DNA of 64,000 nucleotides, taken from assembly GCF_964340395.1 (NCBI RefSeq), contig NC_135551.1, positions 17,722,003 through 17,786,002 on the forward strand, in the 5' to 3' direction. The DNA is from Glandiceps talaboti. Taxonomy: Eukaryota; Hemichordata; Enteropneusta; Spengelidae. The position numbers were made by a program, and so were the translations under genes. Positions 9,816 to 21,358 of the stretch are shown here, in pieces. How positions within the stretch are numbered: the stretch's first letter is position 1; each line of letters starts with the position of its first letter. The notes beneath the pieces were generated by a model. It ran no database searches. It had not been told where the DNA came from and saw nothing but the letters and a program-made list of their open reading frames with translations.

Positions 9816-10321
9816 TACTCGTGTCTCTAATCTTGATCCATGGCAGAGACCAATTGTGAACGACGTACTGTTTGGAAATCACACTCACGTTATTATCTAC
9901 AATCATATGTCATAATGGAATATTTTCAAATACATTATATCAATATCACATTTATTGTTGCTATCTTTCTGAAACTACTAAATGCTACCTTTAATACATG
10001 ACAACCCCCTAATAATATATTATGGAAAAAGTTATTATTGTTGCATAAAACATTCCAATGGCAAACACTATTTACCAGAAGTTCTATAAGCCTCAGATAC
10101 CCAAATGTTAGACAGTTATGCCATGAAGTATGCATCTAATATAATATTCGCACCCAATCAGTACAGTTTGTCAGTGTGCAACTGACACCCCATGTTTTCC
10201 TTGGTTTATTTCACGTCGGTCCTCATGTGCTTAGAATTTACTTGCAATGTTCAACAGAGTTGCCTGGTCGTCACTTACTTTATGCCATATTTATAACTCA
10301 TCTTTACATTTCTTTTTGCAG

Positions 10322-10393
10322 GAACCTTTCAGAAAATGGCCTAACACATTTATTTCCAGATATATTTCGAGGTCTACGAAATCTTCTATATCT
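10322..10393 (+). CDS. Leucine-rich-repeat exon (first of two)
   Basis: Exactly 72 bases between a good acceptor (TTTTTGCAG, ending 10321) and a consensus donor (GTAAGT, from 10394). Entered with one base completing a codon, it reads NLSENGLTHLFPDIFRGLRN and then LLYL, a standard 24-residue extracellular LRR (LxxNxLxxLxxxxFxxLxxL). One-repeat exons of 72 bp in constant phase are typical of LGR/relaxin-receptor-type and related LRR genes. Its phase matches the next exon 110 bases downstream. No further exons of the gene were recognised in the window, so it is either a fragment or a gene with distant exons. Confidence 0.7.
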
Positions 10394-10503
10394 GTAAGTG
10401 TTCAGATCTATTATTTCGTATTTTTAAGCGTGTTAAAATCTAATATTGCGCTCAGATATCTTCATCTAACTCGTGTCAATTCACCTTATCATCTAATTTG
10501 AAG

Positions 10504-10575
10504 GATTTTGTCAAACAACAAATCGGTTACAATATCACGTCAGATTTTGAGTGGCATTGGACCACTGAAGTTCCA
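10504..10575 (+). CDS. Leucine-rich-repeat exon (second of two)
   Basis: Again exactly 72 bases, between an acceptor at 10502-10503 (weak pyrimidine tract) and donor GTGAGT from 10576. Read in the phase left by the previous exon (CT joined to G gives Leu) it encodes ILSNNKSVTISRQILSGIG, then PLKF: NN followed by hydrophobic spacing, ending GIGPLKF, as in an LRR. The intron between the two exons is 110 bases. Matching length and phase argue for real LRR exons, although the acceptor is poor and the first variable positions are unusual (KSVT where N-x-I is common). Confidence 0.6.
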
Positions 10576-13109
10576 GTGAGTATATCGAACTGAGCTAAAC
10601 AATAGATCAACACGCTGTACTATTCTAAAAGCTTCATACTGCCTACATCCACAGAGCTGTACAGTTTACAGTTTCCTTGATGTCAGCAAATATTCTACTC
10701 ACAATTTGGCCTCACATGACTATTAAATACTGAACACAACAACGGCTTTCATAAGCTCGTCTTATAAAACTTTGAAAAGTTAAGAAAATCATGTGATGTC
10801 GTCACATTGAAGGAATTACCAAAGTAGCCGAACAAATGTCAAGTGAAGTAGAGTTTCTTTGCCATGTTTCAAACTTGAGTATGGCGCTATTTATCTTAAG
10901 TAAGTTGACAGCAGTAATCAACACGAGGTAAATAAAGGTAAAAGTAAGTTTGACTGGACTTTCACTATAACAAGTGATGGTTTCAAGAGAAATATTCGAC
11001 ATACTTTTTCAAAAGGGAATATTTTACAGCTCTAGGGAGTTGACCGCAAAACAATCTTGTTTCAAAAAAATTGTTCCAATTCGTAAGATTCCTTACACCT
11101 GCTGATATTTTACTTACACCCTTTGCCATGGAATACTTAACGAGTGTGTATTTGGTAGCCATGTAAATGTACCATGCTATAGTAAAATTTAGAAAGTAAT
11201 GAAGCTGTAATGCTTCTTTGAAGTTTCGAATAATACAAAGCGTGTCCATGAAGTATTTTCAGTAGTATTCAACTATCAATATAATTGCAAAATTATGATT
11301 CTGACCGTGGAGAGCTATATTACAAATAATTTTCATCAAAAGAGTTCTCGTTTATGTGAGAATTTTTTTCCATATCAAAGGTGCCAGCATCTGATAAAGC
11401 ATATGTTACAGTAACTACCTCTCTTTATTTGTCAAAACTGTGGAGGTAGGCACCGTATATATTAATTATTTTGCACTGTGTATGCCCTCAAGGTTCCATT
11501 AGGGCCTATTAAGGTGGCTGTTGATATATCAGCATAATATCGTTTAAAAGAAATGTCTTTAATAGGGAAACAGTGTCTATTGTGCATTCCAATACTGTAT
11601 TTAAATTTGACTTAATTTGATTTGATACTCACTTAGACTATTACAAAGCTACATACAGACGTGATAGAAAAATAATCTAATAATTTTTCTTGCAGGAGTA
11701 AAATTCACTTTGTAGAGTAGTGAAATAAATCTTTGGCAGGTCTGTGGTGTTACGCGAACAGATACAAACAGTGTATTTCATGTCCCCTTCAATTAACACA
11801 CCACATTATAGTCATGAGCATACGTGGAAGACCAGCCGAATCCTTCGCACCAAGAAATAGCTTCAAGCATTACGTCTCGAAATGGCTACACCCCAATTTA
11901 TTTAACCTGTGGTGGCTGACATTTTAAGAGTAAAACTAATTTACGCTGTTCGTTCCCCGAAGAATCCATTAGAAAACATTAATATATATCGCAACACTTC
12001 TGCTTACACTGCGATCTCCTTCCACAGCACTCCTAAGGCAACGAACTACTTTAAAATGCTTCAATTGTGTTAATTTGACAGGTAACCAAAATGCTACAAT
12101 TTTTGATTACCTGTCAAATTACTATTGATACGCGCCTTTTCAATGGAAGTTACAAAAGAAGATAGCTAAAGTATTCTTAATTTTCTTGTTGTAAGGTATT
12201 GCTTATTACATATGGAGCTACCATGGCCATGAATAGAAGGGGGAGTTTATATCATCCAAACACATTACTTCGTCACAATGCTCACGTAAACACAAGTTCA
12301 TCTAACTCTATCAAAATTGATATTTTGCATATCAAGGAAGCAATTCATACATTAAAGTCAAACATACGTTGAATTAAATCGGTTTCAAATCAGGCTGTAC
12401 ATTTTAACTTACTCCAATTATTCCTCGACAGTGCATGTCTAGGAATATTGGGTGGGCCCAAGAGGGGAGAGGGATATTTTAATGGGTTTATATGCCTGTC
12501 GATCCTTGTATCTACACATCCCTGTATTTCTGCAGCCGTACTCTGACTTTCAATGGTACAACGAAGTACTCACGATGAGGTTATTCTAACATGACTGTTA
12601 TTTATTACAAATTATATCAGCAAATACAATTACTACTGCAGTTCTCTTACCTGGATCCTGTATAAAACACAAAATGATCTCATTTCTCGGACATAAATGA
12701 ACGAGTATTGCGTTTTACTATTTTCCAAAATATTTCAAAGTTCGCAAATATTGACGACTGAGCTATATCACGATTATATACATAGAAGTGTACACTTCTA
12801 TTGACCTCATGATGTGTTGATGACAAGTGATTTGTCATTTTTCATGAAATACATTCGCTCCAGTATAGTTTTAATGAGGATATCCAGTACCAAATTTGGT
12901 TAATCAACGTCAACACTGATTATTTTTTTTATTGATAACGATACTTATACATACAGATTTCTCTGTATTTCCTCACGCACGAAGAAAGAAAAAAAGTGAA
13001 AAAATCTAATAAAGGATAAATATGAGCAGAATTGCAGTCTGTTTTAAATAAAACCGATTACAATATGTAAATCCCCACAGCACTTAAGATAAAAGTACTG
13101 TTTAGGATT
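10576..13109. other. No further exon or gene recognised
   Basis: No long coding frame and no further 72-bp LRR exon was found on the plus strand. It contains the hairpin at 12071-12121. The open frames of 60-90 codons lack domain features. Confidence 0.5.
12071..12121. repeat. Hairpin: 21-bp inverted arms with 9-base loop
   Basis: TAATTTGACAGGTAACCAAA on the left is matched on the opposite strand by the right arm (ending CCTGTCAAATTA) with one mismatch. It is a stable cruciform or hairpin, possibly the collapsed ends of a MITE or a deletion remnant. No terminator role is proposed. Confidence 0.7.
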
Positions 13110-13285
13110 ATGCCCTAAAGAGGTGCATTATATACATTAGGTGTGGTCCTCAACAATCTGGACTAAAAAACTGGTGTATCCAAATGATGCTGCCAGTGTT
13201 TTAACTCATTCCAAACAAAACAAGCAGCTTCGAGATATTTCCTTCTACGAAATTGTCGTACTGTCGTAAATGTCTTGATAGCTAC
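13110..13285 (+). repeat. Inverted repeat, right copy (partner at 9628)
   Basis: Carries the same ordered blocks as the reverse complement of 9628-9815: TTAGGTGTGGT, CAACAATCTGGACT, CCAAATGATGCTGCCAGTG and CATTCCAAACAAAAC. Similarity looks about 75-80 percent by eye. Confidence 0.7.
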
Positions 13286-16200
13286 GGCGCTTGATAATCG
13301 TAGACCCTGTGACTGCTTGATGTATGTTAAGTGTATTGTGTCAGATATTAAGTATACTGTATCGGGTGTTAAGTTTAATTGTACTATTGTAGTTCTTTCT
13401 TTTCATTGTATTATACATTGTATTATACATTATTTATACATTGTTTATACGTTCCTGCCAATCAGATCGCTTTCATACGTTTTCTTTTCACATGATTCCT
13501 GCATACTTAATATCGAAACATGCGTAGTCTGAGCTCAGTTACTACCTATAGCCAGACCGACAGCACAATTCTCTTGTTTTCTGTATTGGCAGGTAAGTGG
13601 AGTTTTGTATTTATTCAATTCTATACCCAACTTAACATCTGTATTTCATAATCACCATGTATATTTTTGAGATTTTAACTTCTGATCTATGTCCAAGTTA
13701 TTGGCAATTACTACCTGTAGCCAGACGGCAACACACGTCTCTTGCCTCTCAAGCCTCTTTTTATATTGGCCGGTTGTAATAAGTATATATATTAAGTGCC
13801 AGTCTCCGTCATCTATTATGCATGTTGTTATTCGAAATCTTTGGGTTATAATGGAAACAACAGTAAGTTAAGTGACTTACAGACAAATATACTCGCTCCT
13901 TGACGGGTTTAGCTTTCTCAATTAAGGTTATAATAAACATTTATCAGTAAAATGTCAATCCTGACAATATATACAAAATACACAAGAGGTTCTATTCAAA
14001 AGGAAGCAGATGCGAGAAGCGCTTGTTCATATTTCCCCATGTACTGGGAATATTGTTAATAATAAGTTCATAATATATTATACAAAAATGTTTTTCCACT
14101 CCTTATATCAATAAACTTTAAGAGTAGCCTCTTTGGCCGAAGCCACGGTCCTCTGTATGAAGGGATGCACGACAGGTGATACAAAATACCAAACGACTTG
14201 TTTAATTCAGCGTTAATTGCCAAACAAACCCCAAGCCATATCAACATCTTTATATCCGCTGCCATCTTGTTTAGACGAACGGACGATTAATGCATGAGTA
14301 ATCATAGTGTGATTCCTCTAAAACATTAATATTGCCAACTGATATTCGTTTAAGGTACAGTCTGTACCGTAATGAGCAATTGAAAAAAAATAGAAAATCA
14401 TCTCAAACTTATACATTACTAATTATTTTGTAGATAAAGACAGATACTTCAATATTTTCTACGAAGTCCATTCCAGACTCACTTTTTGTCCAAAATAAGG
14501 CATTTCATTTTGCGACGGAAAGGACAATGAATGTTTTAAACCTGCATTAGCTGCAGCTATATTATTAAAATATTCCATAAAGTAACAAAAGATATATTCA
14601 CTAAAACTTCGCCAAATACTTATTAAAAGCATTGTAACTGGTAATCAGTCGTCACTAATATCTGCAGGTAGTATAGTGGCAAGTTTAAATTTGGCTTCGA
14701 GTCTATCGCCATATTAAAACTGAACTGGTAACAACAGCAATCTATTCACAGAAAAGTGTTAATTACCAATAATTGTACATTGCACATGTTAATCAGTGGT
14801 ATATCCTATCCATAAATATTGCAATAACAAGTTTAAATCGTTACAGCTGTAACAAAATTATGATTCAGTAGAGTTTAGGGTGTATGATATTATTAATATG
14901 ATATGACGTGTAAGTTATTATATCCCACAAACAATATATGTTCAGTTACATCTGGTCTAGCGTTGAAGTATTGCGATATCAAATGGCAATTGCTCTTATT
15001 AAAGTCTGTATCAACCTTTTGTTTATTCAAAATCTTTTTATTTATTACCAATAGCCACCGGCCAAAATGTACAAACCTTCATAAAAAAGTAAACTGAACA
15101 GATTGCTAGAAAATAATATTGAAATAACAAACAAAAATTTCACAGTGTAGTGCTTCTATATATCTTCTGGTAATGTAGTGGCCTAGAATAAGCTTACATG
15201 TCTTTATTACAACACAAAATCGGGTGATCGTGTTGTAAGATTTTCTTATGGAAATTTGCCCTTTTCAGAGAAACATATTGTAGTAACAACGCCACGCCAC
15301 GCCACGTGAGATCCAGTGCAGTGTGGGATATTTGCACTCGCTACGCTCCTGAAAGTACGGGCGCAGCCACTTCACTGCAAACACTTGTGCAAATACCCAG
15401 AGTACGCCACATTTGCACTCTCGTGTCATGTGGTTCTGATAATACCATTTACTTGGTTTTTTCAGAGTACAAACATTCGATTACAAAATTCATATGCAAG
15501 TTGAGGGCTATAATAGTTTGCAATTTATTTTGAACCTAATATAGACGTACAATGGACAAACATGTGAAAATAATGAAGTTCATCCTCAACTAAATACAAA
15601 TTGCACGTATGACAAATTCTGTTCAGTTTTGTCCGACTGTCATTCTAGCGACCAGTCTTGACATAATTTGAAAATGGAAGTTCTAAATTTACGAAGTGCT
15701 ACATCTAAATCAGGCAATGTTCGCCAGTAGACTATATGCAACAAATACATTTCCAATGATAGTCGATCATTTTGCAAGTTTGAGTTGTTGTTTTACTTGA
15801 TGGATAACAACACTGACGAACACTACCTGAATGTTGATGAGGGGAGTCTAAAAAGCTGAGTGAACATAAACAAAATTCTCTCTTTAGTCACAATCTTGCT
15901 GTTTTCAGCGATACAAGTTCTCTTATCTTGAAATAACTATCGCAACTCTTCTCTTGTATACAGCGAATCCCAAAAGTCCACAAAATTAGTTGTAAATTAA
16001 TATCCTACATATACTTATTATAAGTCTTTACAATTACTGTATTTGTATGTTGGTATGATTTGCTGTTACGGTATTAGGTCGGTTATCAAAAAACTTAAAA
16101 TTCTAATTGAAAAACTAAAGGGTGATGACCATATTGTACTCTTTTGTCAACGTAAAACATTATATAATCTACTACCATCGACAGCTCATAGATCTGTACT

Positions 16201-16431
16201 TTTACAAAACTGTAAAAACTCCCCACCAACAAGATTACAAATCCTGTCATTTGCGATTCGTATTGGAATATTAGACTGCAAATGTACCGATAAACATCTC
16301 GGTTTTCATACATTCAGTACAAACAGTCATGCTTTCTCACGTCACTCACAAATATAGTGAATATTGAACATAAAAGTGTTGGTGGTCTTTCGCAACAGGT
16401 TAAAGTGAGACGACACCTAGTAAAATGTAAA
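13286..16431. other. No gene recognised; presumed upstream region of the mosaic gene
   Basis: AT-rich DNA without recognisable domains. A degenerate duplicated string with ACTACCTATAGCCAGAC (about 13541) and ACTACCTGTAGCCAGAC (about 13709) is visible. The 104-codon ORF at 16043-16357 has no recognisable domain or splice logic. The promoter of the gene starting at 16432 should lie at the right end of this stretch, but no clear TATA box or initiator stands out. Confidence 0.5.
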
Positions 16432-16504
16432 ATGGTGTCCTTTCATCTCTTGGTGTCTATCTTAATGTTCATTGGAACAATGGCGGTGAAGTTTCCCAAT
16501 GAAG
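16432..16504 (+). CDS. Mosaic secreted gene, exon 1: signal peptide
   Basis: ATG at 16432 opens a 24-residue segment, MVSFHLLVSILMFIGTMA then VKFPNE, a textbook signal peptide with a hydrophobic core and small residues before the likely cut. It ends GAAG followed by donor GTATGG (from 16505), in phase 1. The next exon at 16706 has the matching phase. The product should enter the secretory pathway. A start further upstream in the same frame (16357) would place 25 polar residues before the signal, so the 16432 ATG is preferred. Confidence 0.7.
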
Positions 16505-16705
16505 GTATGGCGACGTATTATCTTTCAGTAATTTTTGTATCACCCTGGACTGTATCTGATATCACCATTTATAATTTTAAATGTAAACTGTATAAATCCG
16601 TACTGTCTGTTAGGTATAATTTGTATTTTTGCTGCATGTACCTCTGTCGGGTGTTTATGTATTTTATTTATTGAAACATTAAAAGTTAGCTTTCAATTTT
16701 CCAAG

Positions 16706-16831
16706 GTTCGCCATGCTGGGTACCAAGAGCCTATAGAATACACTGTAATGCATCCCGGCAGAAAGAATGTGAATTAACTGGTTGTTGCTGGGATGATACC
16801 AACAAGGCCTGCTATCAATCATCAGGAAGGA
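16706..16831 (+). CDS. Mosaic secreted gene, exon 2: trefoil (P-type) domain
   Basis: 126 bases (42 codons), phase 1 at both ends, acceptor AAG at 16703-16705 and donor GTAAGT from 16832. It reads SPCWVPRAYRIHCNASRQKE and then CELTGCCWDDTNKACYQSSG. The six cysteines, the Arg before the second cysteine and the GCCWD core are the trefoil/P-type signature. Trefoil domains are compact disulphide modules of secreted mucin-associated proteins, zona pellucida proteins and glycosidases. Here it follows the signal peptide directly, so it is the N-terminal domain of the mature protein. Confidence 0.85.
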
Positions 16832-17069
16832 GTAAGTATATTTTCAAACAGTGTTTTCCAATACGAACAACGGCAGACTGTTTTAAGGTTATCAGAGATT
16901 TCATTTCTTGTATATATCATAGTTCATATAACATCGTATCGAGTTCATTGAAAAGCCGAAAACATTAGTAGAATTTGTAATGTACATTAAAATTCCATTT
17001 GCCGACAGTAAACGAGGCTTTTGTCTGTATGTTTTGTCTACAACGGTTCCATGATGTCAGCCAAACTCT

Positions 17070-17070
<1 letters not shown>

Positions 17071-17156
<86 letters not shown>
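17071..17156. repeat. (TA)n microsatellite, then GTAGT/GTAT/GT repeats to 17332
   Basis: About 43 TA units, followed by degenerate TAGTG repeats (17185-17278), a GTAT run (17279-17310) and a GT run (17311-17332). All lie in the intron between exons 2 and 3. Confidence 0.9.
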
Positions 17157-17158
<2 letters not shown>

Positions 17159-17871
17159 TTGTAAAGTGTGCGAGTCAATACATGTAGTGTGATAGACATG
17201 TAGTGTAGTGTAGTGTACTGTAGTGTAGTGCAGTATAGGGTAGCGTAGTGCAATGTCGTGTAGTTAGTGTAGTGTAATGTATGTATGTATGTATGTATGT
17301 ATGTATGTATTTGTGTGTGTGTGTGTGTGTGTTTATAGTTTCATTGACAACTTTGTGCAAATATTACATTCATTTCTTTTGAGGTTCAAGTCATTGATTT
17401 AAACTTCTATTTTACTATTATTACCTTTCATACTACAATGATATTCAATTTCTTGCAAAGACATTAATGACAATTATCAGATAACAATGTCTTCACATAC
17501 TGAGTGCGTGTTTGAGATTGTTCCATTTTCAGAGTTATAGGATAGGGAAAAGCCATAGGAAGATACTCACATAGTTTTACCTATATCTCCTAATACTATG
17601 CTCGCAAGAAATAGTCATTCTCGATTTACGCATTTTAGATTATACTAAGAATCCTCCGCTTGCCTTAAAATATAAATGAAATATGTCGACAGTGTTCCTA
17701 ATTAGCATATTAATAAAGACGTTGTTGTATAACTGCATTGGAAACAAAGAGTTTTACATTACTGTCTTTTCTCTTTCTTGGGAACTTTAAAAAAAGAAAA
17801 GAGTTTTATGAAAACGTTATGAAGTTTGCCCTCCTTTTGTAATCAATACATTCGACCTTTCTTTTCCATAG

Positions 17872-18177
17872 GACTGTACAACATTGCATACGTGAGTACT
17901 TTTATGTCAGAATTACTTTACAACACCCACACACTGAATGATGGAAGGCTTAAACAAGACAAAAAATTCGCTGGTATGAGATCTACAATGATGTTTGGTC
18001 TTGAATTCAGTGGCAACAGTTTCAATACTCGGAATTTTGAACCCAATAACACATGGGAGGCTTTTCAAGAATTCCTGACGTGTCCAGTAGCAACTTCACC
18101 AGCTTGGATTTTAGTTATACAATTTCCTCGAGAGGTTATAGTCAGCAGTATCAGAGTTCTCACTGACGGACAATCAC
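17872..18177 (+). CDS. Mosaic secreted gene, exon 3: probable galactose-binding-like (FTP/F5-8C-type) domain, first half
   Basis: 306 bases (102 codons), phase 1 to phase 1, with acceptor TTTTCCATAG and donor GTAAGT (from 18178). It reads GLYNIAYVSTFMSELLYNTH, TLNDGRLKQD, and later SPAWILVIQFPREVIVSSIR then VLTDG. An opening N-x-A segment, an xDG loop and a W-x-x-V/I-x-F-x-x-x-V-x-x-I/V strand before a terminal loop fit fucolectin or F5/8-type-C folds, which bind glycans or membranes. Its second half would be exon 4, 26 kb away across a transposon-filled intron. The domain call is moderate; exon status is supported by splice sites, phase and an unbroken frame. Confidence 0.6.
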
Positions 18178-19389
18178 GTAAGTATCTAATTAGGCCTAAT
18201 TGTGCGGTTCCGATTACACTCAATTTAGAATAGGTGGGGTTGGTAGATGTGTGAGTGTCTAGTTCAGTTAGTAATGTTTTCCGTTGTTTGCAAATGGTCT
18301 CTATGCGTTGTTTCTTCCCATTTGATGGACAGCCATTGCAGATTGGACGAACGCTGTCATATTATCTTTTTAAGTTGATGTCAGTTTCCACATCCACTAT
18401 TTCTGGCGAGACTTCATAATTTTCGCGATTCTATTTCGTTTTTCTTGAATATGTAAAGGTAAAGTTTTGGGCCAGCAGTGAAAAACTAGGTGGGGTCGGA
18501 TAACCGGAACCAAACTGTTTTTAGGCCTTTCATCTTTCTTTGGGAAAAAAAGAAACTCTTTGATAACACATGAAAAAAAGATGACACATTCAATATTAGC
18601 CTGTTAATGCAAAAATAGAAAAGTTTATTTTTTTCTTTAGTTGGAACATTAATCTAAATACCAATGCTCCCTAAAAAGTAATGAGAAAGAAATATAGGTG
18701 TGTATGTGTGTGTGTGTGTGTGCGTGCGTGCATACGTGTGAGTCCATATCGACCTGTATCACTTGGTATCAATTGCAACCAAACCTAGCACAATATTCAT
18801 ATATTGTAGTCTTGATATGCGTATCACTTTGATTCGCGATCTTCGCCGTTATGGCCGATCGGCAACCAATTTTGTTTCCCAACTAAGGGCACAAACAGAA
18901 TATACGGAAGAAAGTGGAAAAAGTGGGTGGGGGGTAAACGAATGGAAATGGAGATGCGAAGGAGGGGGGGGGGCATGCAAATTGTGATGGCTTGGAAGGG
19001 GCCCACAAAATAATTTTCTCGTGATATGCACCAAATTAAACCTCAGGACCGGTCGGTTTACTGCGTACATTTGTAAACTTCGTATACCTATTTTACTAAG
19101 GAGGTATGTGACGACTATGAGAATGTGTTTGTGTATTCCTTGTTTTCTAAATTTGGGGTATTGAAAACAATATTCAAGTACTATATGGCTCTGAAAAAGC
19201 TATATGGCTTGCAATTTTATGCCTCAAACTGGCCTTCTACATATTCTTATTTTCAAAACAGTGCTCACCACGGAAGTGTACGCCCCTCTCTCATCTTCCC
19301 CACTATAAACTAGCGATCACGAGGATGTCGTCTCCGCCTAAAATCAAGATTGAATGGGAAACCCTTGTTTGTTATCTTTAAGTATAGGT
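18178..19389. other. Start of the 26-kb intron; no gene recognised
   Basis: Intronic DNA before the buried retrotransposon. It contains a GT/GC-rich microsatellite (18700-18735) and a G-run at 18962-18974. The short frames on both strands at 18763-19070 are mutual shadows with no domain. Confidence 0.6.
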
Positions 19390-20243
19390 TACCGCCAAAT
19401 ATTTTCACACTAAAATCTTTAGTTCAAAAATATCTATCACAGAAAAAGGATCATATGTATTGTATTTTCATTGAATTTTCCATAGCGTTCGACCGTGTAG
19501 ATTGATATCTTATACCTTACATGGAAACATTTTGAAAGTTCTTCGATCTATGTACGACAATCTTGTGTTCTATATGTCATAGCGGACTGATTAACTGCTT
19601 TTAATAATTGTAAGTTTGACACCAGACAAGGGTGTTTACTGGGTCCTCTTCTTTTTAGTTTATTTATAAATGAGCTCACTTCTCACACAAACAAGGGTAG
19701 TAGTGGAAGAAATTTTGTCAATAATGATTTCAATAATCGAGAATATTATGTATGCTGATGACATTTCTACACAATTGCAAAGTAAATTAAATATACTCGA
19801 ATTGTTCTGTAATCATTGGGGTATGCCAGTAGTTTTTAAAAAAAATATGGATTCTAGAAATGGGATATTCTTGAAAAGTATGAACAGTGATTTTATAGGG
19901 GATCAGCTGTACATGTTGTCAAATACTATAATGATTTTGAAATACTCTTTTCTTCAAGTCTTTCTTGGTCGCCTGCCAAGGAGAATCTGTCTTCTAAAGG
20001 AAATAAGGCTATTAATCAAATTCAAGTTTTTATTTGAAAAAAAAAATATGTCGTCTTCCCTTAATCCAGGCGTTTAAGTTTTTTGACACATGAGATCTGC
20101 AACGGAACTCAGGATATGAATATGCCATGGGTCACTGCGCGTGTACGATTCAAATTTTGTAGATTTCTTCTAGGTGTGAAATCAACTGTAAATGTGGAAG
20201 TACTTCTGGGTGAGTGTGGTAGATTTTTCCTTTCTTGTATATA
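19390..20243 (+). mobile_element. Dead non-LTR retrotransposon, 5' part (RT core), split by Polinton A
   Basis: Shifting plus-strand frames give the RT palm: an IEFSIAFDRVD-like string near 19470, TRQGCLLGPLLFSLFINEL-like wording near 19625-19675, MYADDIS near 19750, then NHWGMPVVFKK (about 19815), ending with a LLGECGRFF-like stretch near 20210. The FxKAFDxVD, QGCxxSPxLFxxFIN and YADD motifs are standard for non-LTR RTs. There are many frame breaks. The coding sense resumes at 36786, immediately after Polinton A, showing that the Polinton landed in it. Confidence 0.8.
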
Positions 20244-20249
20244 TATGAA
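20244..20249. repeat. Target-site duplication, left (TATGAA)
   Basis: TATGAA directly precedes the Polinton terminus AGTAGTATAT and is repeated exactly at 36780-36785. A 6-bp duplication is diagnostic of Polinton integrase. Confidence 0.9.
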
Positions 20250-20606
20250 AGTAGTATATGAAATAGGAGTTTTGGACCACTTAACGACAACCCCCTTTTT
20301 CACCTTTTTTACTTAAAATAAATGGCTTAATCTATATAAAATTTGTGTAAACACCAAAAATACACTGTAATTTTACCGTTATTCAATGTCATTCCACTGT
20401 GGAAGGGTTTTTGAACCGTGTAGAATGTCTGTGTTATGACAGTGAACGTTAGTGAATCGACAGTGTTGCTCTCGACATGCTTGCCTGCTCTATGAGTCAC
20501 ATGAGGTATCTGTCTAATTGAACGCCTCGGTAGGTTTGACAGGTAGGTTCAAAGGTCAATACACTTACAATAGACTGTTTACACTCATGACTCATTGTGT
20601 GTACGT
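20250..20606. repeat. Polinton A left terminal inverted repeat
   Basis: Pairs with 36412-36779 in reverse complement. Shared blocks include ATAGGAGTTTTGGACCACTT, AATGGCTTAATCTATATAAA, GACAGTGTTGCTCTCGACAT and, at the inner edge, CACTCATGACTC. The homopolymer block after CGACAACC differs in length between arms. The terminal dinucleotide AG fits Polintons. Confidence 0.92.
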
Positions 20607-20678
20607 CGTAATGCTCAATTAAACAAATGGCAACAGAGGGTATATACACATAACAAACTATTTACAGTATTATATACA

Positions 20679-21042
20679 ATGAGAAATAAATGTTTTACTT
20701 GTGATCGATCAGCACCTGAGTACATATGTGAAATATGTAACAGACATTTTAAACATCGGCATAACTTAAAGAAACATGAAAACACAAGAAATTGCGCTGA
20801 GAAAAACAAAATTCAATACATTGATATGTACAACATGTGATCGTGTTTTTCATGAGTTCACATGTGATAAATGCGGGTTTGCATACAAATATGAATGTCA
20901 TTTAAAGAAACATTTTAACAGAGAAACACCTTTCGTTAAACAACCTAAGAGATATATTTGCGAATGTAGTTTAGAATTAGGTAGCTATTTTGCATTGTAT
21001 AGACATAGAAAGAAAACTTGTAATTTACAATTAAACAAATAA
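20679..21042 (+). pseudogene. Polinton zinc-finger protein, frameshifted
   Basis: Two overlapping frames appear to be one gene. The first (20679-20840) opens MRNKCFTCDRSAPEYICEIC and contains a C2H2-type finger (YICEICNRHFKHRHNLKKH). The second frame runs to 21042 with CTTCDRVFHEFTCDKCGFAY and YECHLKKHF. The switch falls in 20776-20835, where both frames are open, so a one-base indel is the simplest explanation. It is a small nucleic-acid-binding protein beside the left end, possibly a regulator or a terminal-repeat binder. The start is the first ATG after an AT-rich promoter-like stretch. Confidence 0.6.
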
Positions 21043-21082
21043 GTATTTTATATGGATATAAATATTTTTTCCATTCTATAAC

Positions 21083-21358
21083 ATGGCAAAGATTCTGAAC
21101 CCACTCACTAACCGAATGATAACAGTTGGTGGTCGTGTGTATAATAATCTTATACGGAATGGTGAACTACAACCTATTCTTAATACCACACCATCAAAAC
21201 AAGATAATATTCTAGACTGGCCGGTACCTAGTGGTCTCCCTCGACCATTAACAGAAGAATATATCATGAATCCTATCCCTAAACGTATGATTAAAATAGG
21301 TAATGAAACATATCAAACTCTTATTAACAGAGGTTACCGACATGTAGGTGGTGTTTAG
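21083..21358 (+). CDS. Polinton protein with two NPxxxRxIxxG motifs
   Basis: 91 codons, open throughout. Two copies of one motif stand about 60 residues apart: ILNPLTNRMITVGGRVYNNL near the N-terminus and IMNPIPKRMIKIGNETYQTL near the C-terminus. The NPxTxRxIxxGGxxYxxL pattern resembles the short adaptor-like motif of large DNA viruses (the 2-cysteine adaptor family), but the flanking cysteines are missing here. It may be an interaction module. The gene lies tightly between the zinc-finger gene and the polymerase; its stop overlaps the polymerase frame. Confidence 0.55.
   Translation: MAKILNPLTNRMITVGGRVYNNLIRNGELQPILNTTPSKQDNILDWPVPSGLPRPLTEEYIMNPIPKRMIKIGNETYQTLINRGYRHVGGV

Noticed and set aside
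16043-16357. 104-codon ORF before the signal-peptide exon
   Set aside because: No domain, no splice logic, and an open antisense shadow; not convincing as a gene.
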